DNA of 64,000 nt, taken from assembly GCF_048268305.1 (NCBI RefSeq), contig NZ_JBLWVT010000003.1, positions 186,001-250,000 of the forward strand. Reading direction: 5' to 3'. How positions within the stretch are numbered: the stretch's first letter is position 1; every line of letters begins with the position of its first letter. Origin of the DNA: Pseudodonghicola sp048268305 (GTDB lineage: Bacteria > Pseudomonadota > Alphaproteobacteria > Rhodobacterales > Rhodobacteraceae). The notes beneath the pieces are model-generated. The model was not told the DNA's origin. It was given only the letters and a program-made list of their open reading frames with translations, and ran no database searches. This document shows positions 41,777-49,235 of the stretch, piece by piece. The position numbers were made by a program, and so were the translations under genes.

Positions 41777-41872
41777 TCAGCTGAAAAGGACAAAGGCAAA
41801 AAGCAGGCCGTATGCGGCTGCGAAGGCCAGCAGGGCAAGGATGTGGGCTAGGTGTGGAATCAGGGCTGACAT
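41777..41872 (-). CDS. 31-residue single-span membrane micro-protein
   Basis: The frame reads MSALIPHLAHILALLAFAAA then YGLLFAFVLFS, almost entirely one hydrophobic helix. GAGGAAAC lies just before the ATG. The start overlaps the 3' end of the esterase gene by 13 bases and the stop is 19 bases before the FAD protein gene. The coupling on both sides and a proper ribosome site make it likely to be translated. It might be a membrane anchor or regulator of the FAD protein. Confidence 0.62.
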   Translation of the reverse strand: MSALIPHLAHILALLAFAAAYGLLFAFVLFS

Positions 41873-42456
41873 GGTGTTTCCTCGTGCCTGGTTTCGGGAA
41901 AATGCCCCCGGGCATCTGCGCCAGGGTGGCGGGTGGCGCGGGCGGCAAGCTCTCTGGCCAGGCGCTTGCCTTCGGGCCAGGGGCCGAAGCCTGCTTCGGC
42001 GTTGATATGTCCGGCCCGGCCCATGTCGACGAGTTCGGCGCCCCAGGCCCGCGCGAGGGCGCTCGCCCGGGGGAAGGACATCCAGGGATCATCGCGGCTT
42101 GCCACCATCGTGGCGGCAACCGGCAGCGGCCGTTCGGGAAGGTCACCGAAGCCGCAGAGGCGCGGGTCGCGGGTGGTTTCGGCCGGGGCCACCAGCAGCA
42201 CGGCCGAAACCCTGAGCTGCGGCCATTGGGTCAGCAGCTTGACCGCAGCCACGGCGCCCAGCGAATGGCCGACCAGGACCGCGCCGGGGTGCTGAAGCAG
42301 GGCGCCGGCGATTTCGGTCAGCCAGAGATCGGGGCAGGGGCGGGACCATGAACCCTGTTCGACGATCCGGGCGGTGGGGTCGCTCTGCGCCCACCAGTGT
42401 TGCCAATGGGGGGCAGGCGACCCGTCCAGGCCGGGAAGAAGCAATGTCTGAATCAT
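41860..42456 (-). CDS. RBBP9/YdeN family serine hydrolase
   Basis: A 198-residue alpha/beta hydrolase. It has the N-terminal MIQTLLLPGLDGSPAPHWQH, nucleophile Ser65 in VLVGHSLGAVAA, the acid region VASRDDPWMSF and the His in GRAGHINAEAGFGPWPEG, all typical of RBBP9/YdeN. The substrate is unknown. It is the first gene of a minus-strand operon facing the sulfate ABC transporter across an AT-rich 372-base regulatory region. Confidence 0.88.
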   Translation of the reverse strand: MIQTLLLPGLDGSPAPHWQHWWAQSDPTARIVEQGSWSRPCPDLWLTEIAGALLQHPGAVLVGHSLGAVAAVKLLTQWPQLRVSAVLLVAPAETTRDPRLCGFGDLPERPLPVAATMVASRDDPWMSFPRASALARAWGAELVDMGRAGHINAEAGFGPWPEGKRLARELAARATRHPGADARGHFPETRHEETPCQP

Positions 42457-42482
42457 CGGGCACTCCTTTCTTGAAAAACACT

Positions 42483-42711
42483 ATCATGTTTATCGTGATT
42501 TAATTTTCCAAATATGGGGCCCGTCGGAGAAGGCTGTTCTCTGTGGTCGGGGGGAACTGGAGCGGTCTCTACACATGGGGAAGTCCCTGGCGATTAGGTC
42601 GGGTGGATCTGCCCACATCAGCGGCGGGAGAATAAAATTCTATAATGACGATCAAAATAGGCGTGATTTTTCCTTTGATAATCTCGATCAACTCTGTCGT
42701 AATTATCGTGT
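42483..42711. promoter_or_regulatory. AT-rich divergent regulatory region, esterase operon / sulfate transporter
   Basis: The 372-base gap (42457-42828) is much richer in A+T than the genes around it. It contains the imperfect palindrome ATCATGTTTATCGTGAT (42483-42499), the octamer TTATCGTG twice (42490-42497 and 42703-42710) and a small dyad AGAAT-AAA-ATTCT (42629-42641). These are candidate sites for a sulfur-status regulator of the CysB/Cbl type, but that regulator is not in the window. I see no convincing gene in this gap. Confidence 0.4.
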
Positions 42712-42828
42712 CAGATGGGCGTTCCGCTCGGAGGGCTGCGGACAGGGTCGCTGGACGGTGATGTCCGATCCGGGATGGCCGCCCGTCTGACGCGAGATTG
42801 GTTTCGAGGGTCAGCAAAGGAGGCTCTG

Positions 42829-44016
42829 ATGTTCCGCACTGTTCAGATTGGACCGCATGCACTTGCACAGGGGACTTTTGTCCGGGATCACGACGAGGGC
42901 CGGGTCGAGATCGACATTGGCGGCAAGACCGTCGTGGGGCTGCCGGTCGGTCGCGAAAAGCAAAGCGCGCCACGGCCGAACGTCTTTGTCCGGGCCTTCG
43001 GCTCGGGCCTCTGGCGCGGCGGGTTGCTGGCGCTGGCCATGGCGCTGGGCGCGATTGGCGCCACCCCCGACAAGGCAGTGGCCGAGGAAGGCCTCCTCAA
43101 CGTCTCCTACGACCCGACGCGAGAGCTTTACCGGGCCTATAACACCCTGTTCGCCACCTGGTGGGAGGCGCAGGGCCATGCGCCGGTGACGCTGCGCCAG
43201 TCGCATGGCGGCTCGGGCGGGCAGGCGCGGGCGGTGATCGACGGGCTCGACGCGCAGGTGGTGACGCTGGCGCTGTCGGCCGATATCTCGGCCATCGCCG
43301 AGCGGACCGGCAAGATCCCCGCCGACTGGCAATCACGGCTGCCGCACAACTCGTCGCCCTATACCTCGACCATCGTGTTCCTGGTGCGCGACGGCAATCC
43401 GAAGGGCATCAAGGATTGGGACGATCTGATTCGCGACGACATTCAGGTCATCACCCCCAATCCCAAGACCTCGGGCGGGGCGCGCTGGAATTTCATGGCG
43501 GCCAGGGCCTGGGCGCTGAAGGCCTTCGACGGCGACGAGGCAAAGGCGCGCGCCTATATGACGTCGCTCTATCGCAATGTTCCGGTGCTCGACACCGGGG
43601 CGCGGGGATCGACCAATACCTTCACCCAGCGCGGTATCGGCGATGTGCTGCTGGCCTGGGAGAACGAAGCCTTCCTGGCGCTGGCGGAACAGGGAGAGAG
43701 CGCCTTTGACATCGTGGTGCCCTCGGTCTCGATGCTGGCCGAACCGCCGGTGACGCTGGTCGACGGCAATATCCATTCCGATGCGCAGCGCGCGCTGGCC
43801 GAGGCCTATCTGACCCATCTCTACAGCCCCGAGGCGCAGGCGCTGGCGTTGAAGAACTATTACCGCGCCTGGGACGTCTCTGCCGCCGCGCCGGAGGATA
43901 TCGCGCGCTTCCCCGAGGTGGAGCGGCTGTCGATCGACACCTTCGGCGGTTGGGCCAAGGTGCAGCCGGAGTTCTTTGGCGACGGCGGTCTGTTCGACCA
44001 GCTCTATGAGGAGTGA
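42829..44016 (+). CDS. Sulfate ABC transporter substrate-binding protein with N-terminal extension
   Basis: A 395-residue Sbp/CysP-type protein. The binding domain runs from LLNVSYDPTRELYRAYN (about residue 88) through LRQSHGGSGGQARAVIDGLD, NPKTSGGARWNFMAA and DTGARGSTNTFTQRGIGDVL. Its export segment (GLWRGGLLALAMALGAIGAT) starts only near residue 62. The ATG at 42829 is preceded by AAAGGAGG at 5 bases, so the 50-60 residue polar extension (MFRTVQIGPHALAQGTFVRD) is translated. Usual family length is about 330-350. It lies three bases before cysT. Confidence 0.9.
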   Translation: MFRTVQIGPHALAQGTFVRDHDEGRVEIDIGGKTVVGLPVGREKQSAPRPNVFVRAFGSGLWRGGLLALAMALGAIGATPDKAVAEEGLLNVSYDPTRELYRAYNTLFATWWEAQGHAPVTLRQSHGGSGGQARAVIDGLDAQVVTLALSADISAIAERTGKIPADWQSRLPHNSSPYTSTIVFLVRDGNPKGIKDWDDLIRDDIQVITPNPKTSGGARWNFMAARAWALKAFDGDEAKARAYMTSLYRNVPVLDTGARGSTNTFTQRGIGDVLLAWENEAFLALAEQGESAFDIVVPSVSMLAEPPVTLVDGNIHSDAQRALAEAYLTHLYSPEAQALALKNYYRAWDVSAAAPEDIARFPEVERLSIDTFGGWAKVQPEFFGDGGLFDQLYEE

Positions 44017-44019
44017 ACC

Positions 44020-44859
44020 ATGAGGGCGGCTGGTTTTCGCATGCCCTCGCCCCTGCCGGGGTTCGGGCTGAGCTTCGGGGTCATGCTGGCGCTTCTGTCG
44101 GTGGTGGTCCTGCTGCCCCTGGCCGCCCTGCTGGGCCGGGGCGCAGGCATCGGCCTGGGGGAGCTGTGGGCGATGATCGATTCCCGGCGGGTCTGGGCGG
44201 CGCTGTCGCTGTCCTTTCGCGCGGCGCTGGTGGCGTCCCTGTTCAACCTGGTGTTCGGACTGATCCTGGCCTGGGTTCTGGTGCGCTACCGGTTCTGGGG
44301 CCGTCGCCTGGTCGACGCGGCGATCGACCTGCCCTTCGCGCTTCCGACCGCGGTGGCCGGGATCGCGCTGACCGCGCTCTATGCGCCGAACGGGGTGTTC
44401 GGCCAGGCGCTGGGCGGTCTCGGCATCAAGGTCGCCTATACCGAGATCGGCATCTGGCTGGCGCTGATCTTCATCGGCCTGCCCTTCGTCGTGCGCACGG
44501 TGCAGCCGGTGATCGAGGAGATCGACCGCGATTGCGAGGAAGCCAGCGCGACGCTGGGGGCCAGCCGGTTCTATACCCTGCGCCGGGTCGTCCTGCCGGT
44601 GCTGGCGCCGGCGCTGATGACTGGCTTCGCCCTCGCCCTGGCGCGGTCGGTCGGCGAATACGGATCGGTCATCTTCATCGCCGGCAACCTGCCGGGCCGG
44701 ACCGAGATCGCGCCGCTGCTGATCGTGATCCGGCTGGAGGAGTTCAACTATGACGCCGCCGCCGCCATCGGCATCGCCATGCTCGCAATCTCCTTCGCGA
44801 TGTTGCTGGGCATCAACGGCATTCAGGTTTGGAACAGACGGAGGATCGGCCATGGCTGA
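44020..44859 (+). CDS. cysT: Sulfate ABC transporter permease CysT
   Basis: A 279-residue permease with six membrane helices. Diagnostic segments are DAAIDLPFALPTAVAGIALT, GLPFVVRTVQPVIEEIDRDC, and the EAA loop EEASATLGASRFYTLRRVVL with GEYGSVIFIAGNLPG. With CysW it forms the sulfate/thiosulfate channel. It overlaps cysW by 8 bases. Confidence 0.95.
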   Translation: MRAAGFRMPSPLPGFGLSFGVMLALLSVVVLLPLAALLGRGAGIGLGELWAMIDSRRVWAALSLSFRAALVASLFNLVFGLILAWVLVRYRFWGRRLVDAAIDLPFALPTAVAGIALTALYAPNGVFGQALGGLGIKVAYTEIGIWLALIFIGLPFVVRTVQPVIEEIDRDCEEASATLGASRFYTLRRVVLPVLAPALMTGFALALARSVGEYGSVIFIAGNLPGRTEIAPLLIVIRLEEFNYDAAAAIGIAMLAISFAMLLGINGIQVWNRRRIGHG

Positions 44860-45715
44860 CGCGATTTCACACAGGTTCGTTCCGGTCACCACCGAACGCC
44901 AATGGCTGCGGGCGGTGCTGATCGGGCTTGCCCTGGTTCTGGTGGCGGTCCTGCTGTTCGCGCCGCTCGGGGCGGTCTTCGCCACCGCGCTGGCACAGGG
45001 CGGGCGGGCCGCGCTGGCGGGCATTTCCTCGCCCGATGCGCTCAGCGCGATCCGGCTGACGCTGATCGTCGCGGCGATCGCCATCCCGGTGAACATCATC
45101 TTCGGCATCGCCGCCGCCTGGGCGATCGCCAAGTTCGACTTTCGCGGCAAGGCCTTTCTGATCACGCTGATCGACCTGCCGTTTTCGGTTTCGCCGGTGG
45201 TGGCGGGGCTGGCGCTGGTGTTGCTGTTTGGCAGTCACAGCGTCTTTGGCAGCTGGCTGATCGCCCATGATCTGAAGATCGTCTTCGCCTTTCCGGGCAT
45301 CCTGCTGGCGACGCTTTTCGTCACCTTTCCCTTCGTGGCGCGCGAATTGATCCCGGTGATGGTCGAACAGGGCCGGGCCGAGGAAGAGGCGGCGCTGACC
45401 CTGGGCGCCTCGGGCTGGCGGATGTTCTTCACCGTCACCCTGCCGAACATCCGTTGGGCGCTGCTTTATGGCGTGTTGCTGTCGAATGCCCGCGCCATGG
45501 GCGAATTCGGTGCGGTGGCGGTGATCTCGGGCAAGATCCGGGGCGAGACCACCACCATGCCGATCATGATCGAGATGCTCTATAACGAATACCTCTCGGT
45601 CGCGGCCTTTTCGCTCGCTGCGCTCTTGGCGCTGCTGGCGCTTGTCACCCTCACCCTGAAATCCCTGCTGGAATGGCGCTACGCCGATCAGCTTGCCGCG
45701 ACGCGGCGGCATTGA
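44852..45715 (+). CDS. cysW: Sulfate ABC transporter permease CysW
   Basis: A 287-residue second permease: LIDLPFSVSPVVAGLALVLL, FPFVARELIPVMVEQGRAEE, the EAA loop LGASGWRMFFTVTLPNIRWA, and RAMGEFGAVAVISGKIRGET. The start is the ATG at 44852. It lies 23 bases before cysA. Confidence 0.95.
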   Translation: MADAISHRFVPVTTERQWLRAVLIGLALVLVAVLLFAPLGAVFATALAQGGRAALAGISSPDALSAIRLTLIVAAIAIPVNIIFGIAAAWAIAKFDFRGKAFLITLIDLPFSVSPVVAGLALVLLFGSHSVFGSWLIAHDLKIVFAFPGILLATLFVTFPFVARELIPVMVEQGRAEEEAALTLGASGWRMFFTVTLPNIRWALLYGVLLSNARAMGEFGAVAVISGKIRGETTTMPIMIEMLYNEYLSVAAFSLAALLALLALVTLTLKSLLEWRYADQLAATRRH

Positions 45716-45738
45716 GACCGGCAGAGAAGGAGGCCATC

Positions 45739-46458
45739 ATGCATATCGAAATCGACGAACTGGCCAAGGAATTCGGCACTACGCGGGCGCTGCACCCGGT
45801 TTCGCTGGCGCTGCCGTCGGGCGCGCTGGTGGCGCTGCTGGGGCCGTCGGGCTCGGGCAAGACCACGCTTCTGCGCATCCTTGGCGGGTTGGAGTTTCCC
45901 ACCTCCGGCCGGGTGCTGTTCGACGGCAAGGACGCCACCGGCCTGACGGTGCAGGACCGGCGCGCCGGCTTCGTCTTCCAGCATTACGCGCTGTTCCGGC
46001 ACATGACGGTGTTCGAGAACATCGCCTATGGGCTGCGCGCGCGCAAACGGCGCGAACGCCCGACCGAGGCCGAGATCGGCCGCCGGGTGAACCGGCTGCT
46101 CGACCTGATCCAATTGCCCGAGATCGGCAGCCGCTATCCCAGCCAGCTCTCCGGCGGCCAGCGGCAGCGGGTGGCGCTGGCCCGGGCGCTGGCGATCGAA
46201 CCGCGGATGTTGCTGCTGGACGAACCCTTCGGTGCGCTTGATGCCAAGGTGCGCAAGGAACTGCGCCAGGGTCTGCGCGACATTCACGACACCACCGGGC
46301 TGACCACCGTCTTTGTCACCCACGATCAGGAAGAGGCCATGGACCTGGCCGATCTGGTGGTGGTGATGTCGATGGGACGGATCGAACAGATCGGCAAGCC
46401 CTCGGACATCCGCAGCCATCCGGCCACGGATTTCGTGCGAAGCTTCACCTCGGTCTGA
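45739..46458 (+). CDS. cysA: Sulfate ABC transporter ATP-binding protein CysA, short form
   Basis: A 239-residue ABC ATPase. It has Walker A GPSGSGKTTLLR (near 37-48), the Q-loop FVFQHYALFRHMTVFENIAY, signature YPSQLSGGQRQRVALARALA, Walker B MLLLDEPFGALDAKVRKEL and the H-loop VFVTHDQEEAMDLAD. Typical CysA has about 330-365 residues; this one ends right after the nucleotide-binding domain and lacks the C-terminal TOBE-type regulatory domain. The start is the ATG at 45739 (GAAGGAGG upstream). Confidence 0.93.
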   Translation: MHIEIDELAKEFGTTRALHPVSLALPSGALVALLGPSGSGKTTLLRILGGLEFPTSGRVLFDGKDATGLTVQDRRAGFVFQHYALFRHMTVFENIAYGLRARKRRERPTEAEIGRRVNRLLDLIQLPEIGSRYPSQLSGGQRQRVALARALAIEPRMLLLDEPFGALDAKVRKELRQGLRDIHDTTGLTTVFVTHDQEEAMDLADLVVVMSMGRIEQIGKPSDIRSHPATDFVRSFTSV

Positions 46459-46472
46459 GCGGGCGCGCCGAC

Positions 46473-46844
46473 ATGACGATCGCCAGAACCCTCCTGTCCC
46501 GGCTGGCCCGCGCGGTCTTGTTGCTGACCACGGTGCGTTGCCGCTTTCCGTTGTCCCTGCCCGAGATGGCGCGGGGGTGGCAGGTGCGCCTCGCTGCGTT
46601 GAGATGGGATATCGTCTGGCGCGACAGCCTTGCGCTGCAGGTCCGGGCGCGGGTGATCGTGATGCCGATGCCGGAAGGGGCAGGGATCGGCCCGCATTGG
46701 GGGGCGCTGCTGCGGCACCGGCGGCACCGGCTGGCGCTTTGCCCCGAGGATGCCGATCCCGCCCTGGTGCAGGCGGCGGAACAGGAGCTGTTCCGCCGGA
46801 TCGCACCGCCTTGGACCGATAGATTGACAGGACCGGAGCAATGA
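46473..46844 (+). CDS. Hypothetical protein in the sulfate transporter operon
   Basis: A 123-residue Arg/Trp/Leu-rich protein (RGWQVRLAALRWDIVWRDSL, GPHWGALLRHRRHRLALCPE). It has a mildly hydrophobic N-terminus (TLLSRLARAVLLLTTV) but no clear signal or motif. It lies 14 bases after cysA and overlaps the Lrp gene by ATGA, so it is likely co-expressed with both. I cannot assign a function. Confidence 0.62.
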   Translation: MTIARTLLSRLARAVLLLTTVRCRFPLSLPEMARGWQVRLAALRWDIVWRDSLALQVRARVIVMPMPEGAGIGPHWGALLRHRRHRLALCPEDADPALVQAAEQELFRRIAPPWTDRLTGPEQ

Positions 46845-47326
46845 CAAAACCCACGCTCGACCGGATCGACCGGCGGATCCTCAAGGAACTGATGCGGGAC
46901 GCCACCATCCCCGTTGCCCAGCTTGCCGAGCGGGTGAACCTGTCGCAGACCCCGTGCTGGAAACGGGTGAGGAAACTGGAGGAGGCCGGTTTCATCACCG
47001 GCCGCGTGGCGCTGGTCGATCCCCAGAGCATCGGCCTGGGGCTGATCGTCTTTGTCGAGATCGAGGCCGCCGATCATACGCCGGCCTGGCGCGAGGCGCT
47101 GCTGCGGACCCTGGAGGGGTTTCCCGAGGTGGTCGAAGCCTATCGGCTGGCCGGGGATGTCGATTATCTGCTGAAGGTGGCGGTGCCCGACATGACGGCC
47201 TTCGACCAGTTCTATAACAGCCTGACCGCGGGTCTGCCCTGCCGCAACGTGACCTCGAAATTCGCGATGGAGCGGATCAAGTCCACCACGGCCTGGCCGA
47301 TTGATACCGAACGCCATGTGCTGTGA
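46841..47326 (+). CDS. Lrp/AsnC family transcriptional regulator
   Basis: A 161-residue protein. It has an N-terminal winged helix (LDRIDRRILKELMRDATIPV, AERVNLSQTPCWKRVRKLEE, residues 6-50) and a C-terminal RAM/ASNC ligand domain (VALVDPQSIGLGLIVFVEIE, VVEAYRLAGDVDYLLKVAVP). SQTPCWKRVRKLE is the pattern seen in Lrp relatives that regulate sulfur or amino acid genes. It is the terminal gene of the cys operon and is a candidate autoregulator of it. Confidence 0.9.
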   Translation: MTKPTLDRIDRRILKELMRDATIPVAQLAERVNLSQTPCWKRVRKLEEAGFITGRVALVDPQSIGLGLIVFVEIEAADHTPAWREALLRTLEGFPEVVEAYRLAGDVDYLLKVAVPDMTAFDQFYNSLTAGLPCRNVTSKFAMERIKSTTAWPIDTERHVL

Positions 47327-47350
47327 GGGGCGGGCGCCGGAGGCGGGCCG

Positions 47351-47917
47351 TCACCTCTGCACGATCATCTTTGCCACCAGCTCCGCGGCGTTCTGCACGC
47401 CGAGCTTCTTCATCACCGAACTGCGGTGCACCTCGACCGTGCGCGGCGAGATGCCCATCGCCTGGCCGGTTTCCTTGCTGGTATAGCCGTTGACGATATA
47501 GCGCGCGACCTCGCGTTCGCGCGGGGTCAGGGCGGCGGAATCCGGCGGGCGGGTGTCCAGTTGTTCGAAAGTCCAGACCATCAGCCGGAACGGATCGGTC
47601 GGTGTCAGCGTCCGGCCCGAGGCGCGGGTCCAGATGATTTCCCCGCTTCGGCATTGCATGAAGCGTTCGTCGGTATAGCGCGGCCGGCCCTCGAGCCAGC
47701 GCCGCCAGCGGGTGCCGGTCTTTTCATAGTCGACGCTTGAGGGATAGAGGGTCCGGATCGACTGCCCTTCGAGGTCGTCGCGGGTCCAGCCGAAGATGCG
47801 CTCGATCTCGGTATTGACCCGCTGGATCATCCGGTTCGACAGGACCATGATTCCGATCGGCGCATCCATGAACCCGGTAAAATTCAGATCCGCCTCGGAA
47901 ATCCGGTCGTAATCCAT
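47351..47917 (-). CDS. PAS domain - LuxR-type DNA-binding regulator
   Basis: A 188-residue two-domain regulator. The PAS domain (about residues 8-120: FTGFMDAPIGIMVLSNRMIQ, IFGWTRDDLEGQSIRTLYP, MQCRSGEIIWTRASG) is followed by a C-terminal LuxR/GerE helix-turn-helix (LTPREREVARYIVNGYTSKE, GISPRTVEVHRSSVMKKLGV). There is no receiver or kinase partner. The ATG at 47917 has AAAGGGGGAGAA before it. It is divergent from the thiolase-TRAP cluster, with two palindromes between them, so it is the likely regulator of that cluster. Confidence 0.9.
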   Translation of the reverse strand: MDYDRISEADLNFTGFMDAPIGIMVLSNRMIQRVNTEIERIFGWTRDDLEGQSIRTLYPSSVDYEKTGTRWRRWLEGRPRYTDERFMQCRSGEIIWTRASGRTLTPTDPFRLMVWTFEQLDTRPPDSAALTPREREVARYIVNGYTSKETGQAMGISPRTVEVHRSSVMKKLGVQNAAELVAKMIVQR

Positions 47918-47944
47918 CTTCTCCCCCTTTCGCTGCGCCTGCAT

Positions 47945-47976
47945 CTACGTACTACCTACGTAGTTTATTACGTAAT
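47945..47976. promoter_or_regulatory. Two palindromic sites between the LuxR-type gene and the thiolase cluster
   Basis: CTACGTA-N5-TACGTAG (47945-47963, a perfect 19-base inverted repeat) is followed three bases later by the perfect 10-base palindrome ATTACGTAAT (47967-47976). Both share a TACGTA core, and the inverted-repeat geometry suits a LuxR-type dimer. They lie 28 bases upstream of the regulator start and 57 bases upstream of the thiolase start. Confidence 0.65.
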
Positions 47977-48032
47977 TCCACGCATTGCTGCCATGCGCTT
48001 TTCCATGAATTTTCAAGGGGGGAGGACATTCC

Positions 48033-49208
48033 ATGACCACAGACATTTTCATCATCGGCTCCGGCCACACCCGTTTCGGCCGGCTTGAAGAGCGGCTTGA
48101 AGACCTGATCGTCGAGGCCGCGCGCGAGGCGCTGGAAGAGGCGCAGATCCCGCCCGCCGAGATCGACGCGGTCTTTCTGGGCCATTTCAATTCCGGCCTG
48201 GTTTCCGATGGCTTCGCCTCGTCTCTGATCCTGCAGGCGCATCCCGATCTGCGGTTCAAGCCGGCGTCGCGCTGTGAAAACGCCTGCGCCTCGGGCGCGG
48301 CTGCGATCCACGCCGGGCTGAACGCCATCCGGGCCGGCCGGGCCCGCAACGTGCTGGTGGTCGGCGCCGAGAAGATGACCCACCGGTCCACCCCCGATGT
48401 GACCACCGCGCTGGCCGGGGCCGGCTATCAGAACGATCCTGCCGAGGCGGCGCTGAGCTTTCCGCAGGTCTTCGCCATCGCGGCCGAGCAATATGCCGCG
48501 AAATACGGCGATCCGCTGGACGCCATGGCGCGGATCGCGGCGAAGAACCACGCCAATGCGATGCAGAACCCGCTGGCGCAGATGCACAAGGCCATGCCCT
48601 ATGAATTCTGCCGTGAGGTGAGCGAGAAGAACCCGCTGATCGCGCCGCCGCTGCGGCTGAGCGATTGCTCGCTGGTGACCGACGGCGCCGCCGCCATCGT
48701 GCTGAGCGCGGGCGACGCCCGGGCGCAGGACGCCGCCGCGCGGGTCAAGGTCGCTGCCGCCGAACATGTGTCCGATTATCTGCCGATGAGCCGGCGCGAC
48801 TTTCTGGCCTTCGAAGGTCCGGAGCGGGCCATTCGCCAGGCCTATGAGGCGGCCGGGATCACCGTTGCCGATCTGGATTTCGCCGAGGTGCACGATTGCT
48901 TCACCCCGGCCGAGCTGCTGATCTACGAGGCGATGGGGCTGGCGCCCAAGGGCGAAGGCGCCCGCGCCCTGGCCGAGGGCATCGTCTATGCCGAGGGGCG
49001 CACGCCGGTGAACCTGTCGGGCGGGCTCAAGGCCAAGGGCCATCCGGTCGGTGCGACCGGGGTGTCGATGCATGCGCTGGGGTTCCGTCAGCTCACCGGG
49101 CGGGCGGGGGCGATGCAACGCCAGGGGGCGGAATGGGGGCTGGCCTTCAACATGGGCGGCGCTGCGGTGGCCAATTACGCCACCATCCTGCAGGCCGACC
49201 GCGCCTGA
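48033..49208 (+). CDS. Thiolase family acyl-CoA acyltransferase (SCP2 type)
   Basis: A 391-residue thiolase. The nucleophile is Cys85 in SRCENACASGAAAIHAG. The His-containing loop is GGLKAKGHPVGATGVSMHAL, and HDCFTPAELLIYEAMGL matches the SCP2-thiolase subgroup, which lacks the usual C-terminal CxG motif (here NMGGAAVANY). It should cleave a 3-oxoacyl-CoA or condense acyl groups. It is the first gene of a cluster with an acyl-CoA synthetase, a TRAP transporter and an SDR, which suggests beta-oxidation-like breakdown of an imported acid. GGGGAGGA precedes the ATG. Confidence 0.9.
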   Translation: MTTDIFIIGSGHTRFGRLEERLEDLIVEAAREALEEAQIPPAEIDAVFLGHFNSGLVSDGFASSLILQAHPDLRFKPASRCENACASGAAAIHAGLNAIRAGRARNVLVVGAEKMTHRSTPDVTTALAGAGYQNDPAEAALSFPQVFAIAAEQYAAKYGDPLDAMARIAAKNHANAMQNPLAQMHKAMPYEFCREVSEKNPLIAPPLRLSDCSLVTDGAAAIVLSAGDARAQDAAARVKVAAAEHVSDYLPMSRRDFLAFEGPERAIRQAYEAAGITVADLDFAEVHDCFTPAELLIYEAMGLAPKGEGARALAEGIVYAEGRTPVNLSGGLKAKGHPVGATGVSMHALGFRQLTGRAGAMQRQGAEWGLAFNMGGAAVANYATILQADRA

Positions 49209-49235
49209 CCCCGACAATCTAGGACCGAAAAGACG

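Noticed and set aside
43333..45165. 610-codon minus-strand frame over the sulfate transporter genes
   Set aside because: Composition is dominated by His/Gln/Arg/Asp with no recognisable domain; the plus-strand cys genes are unambiguous.
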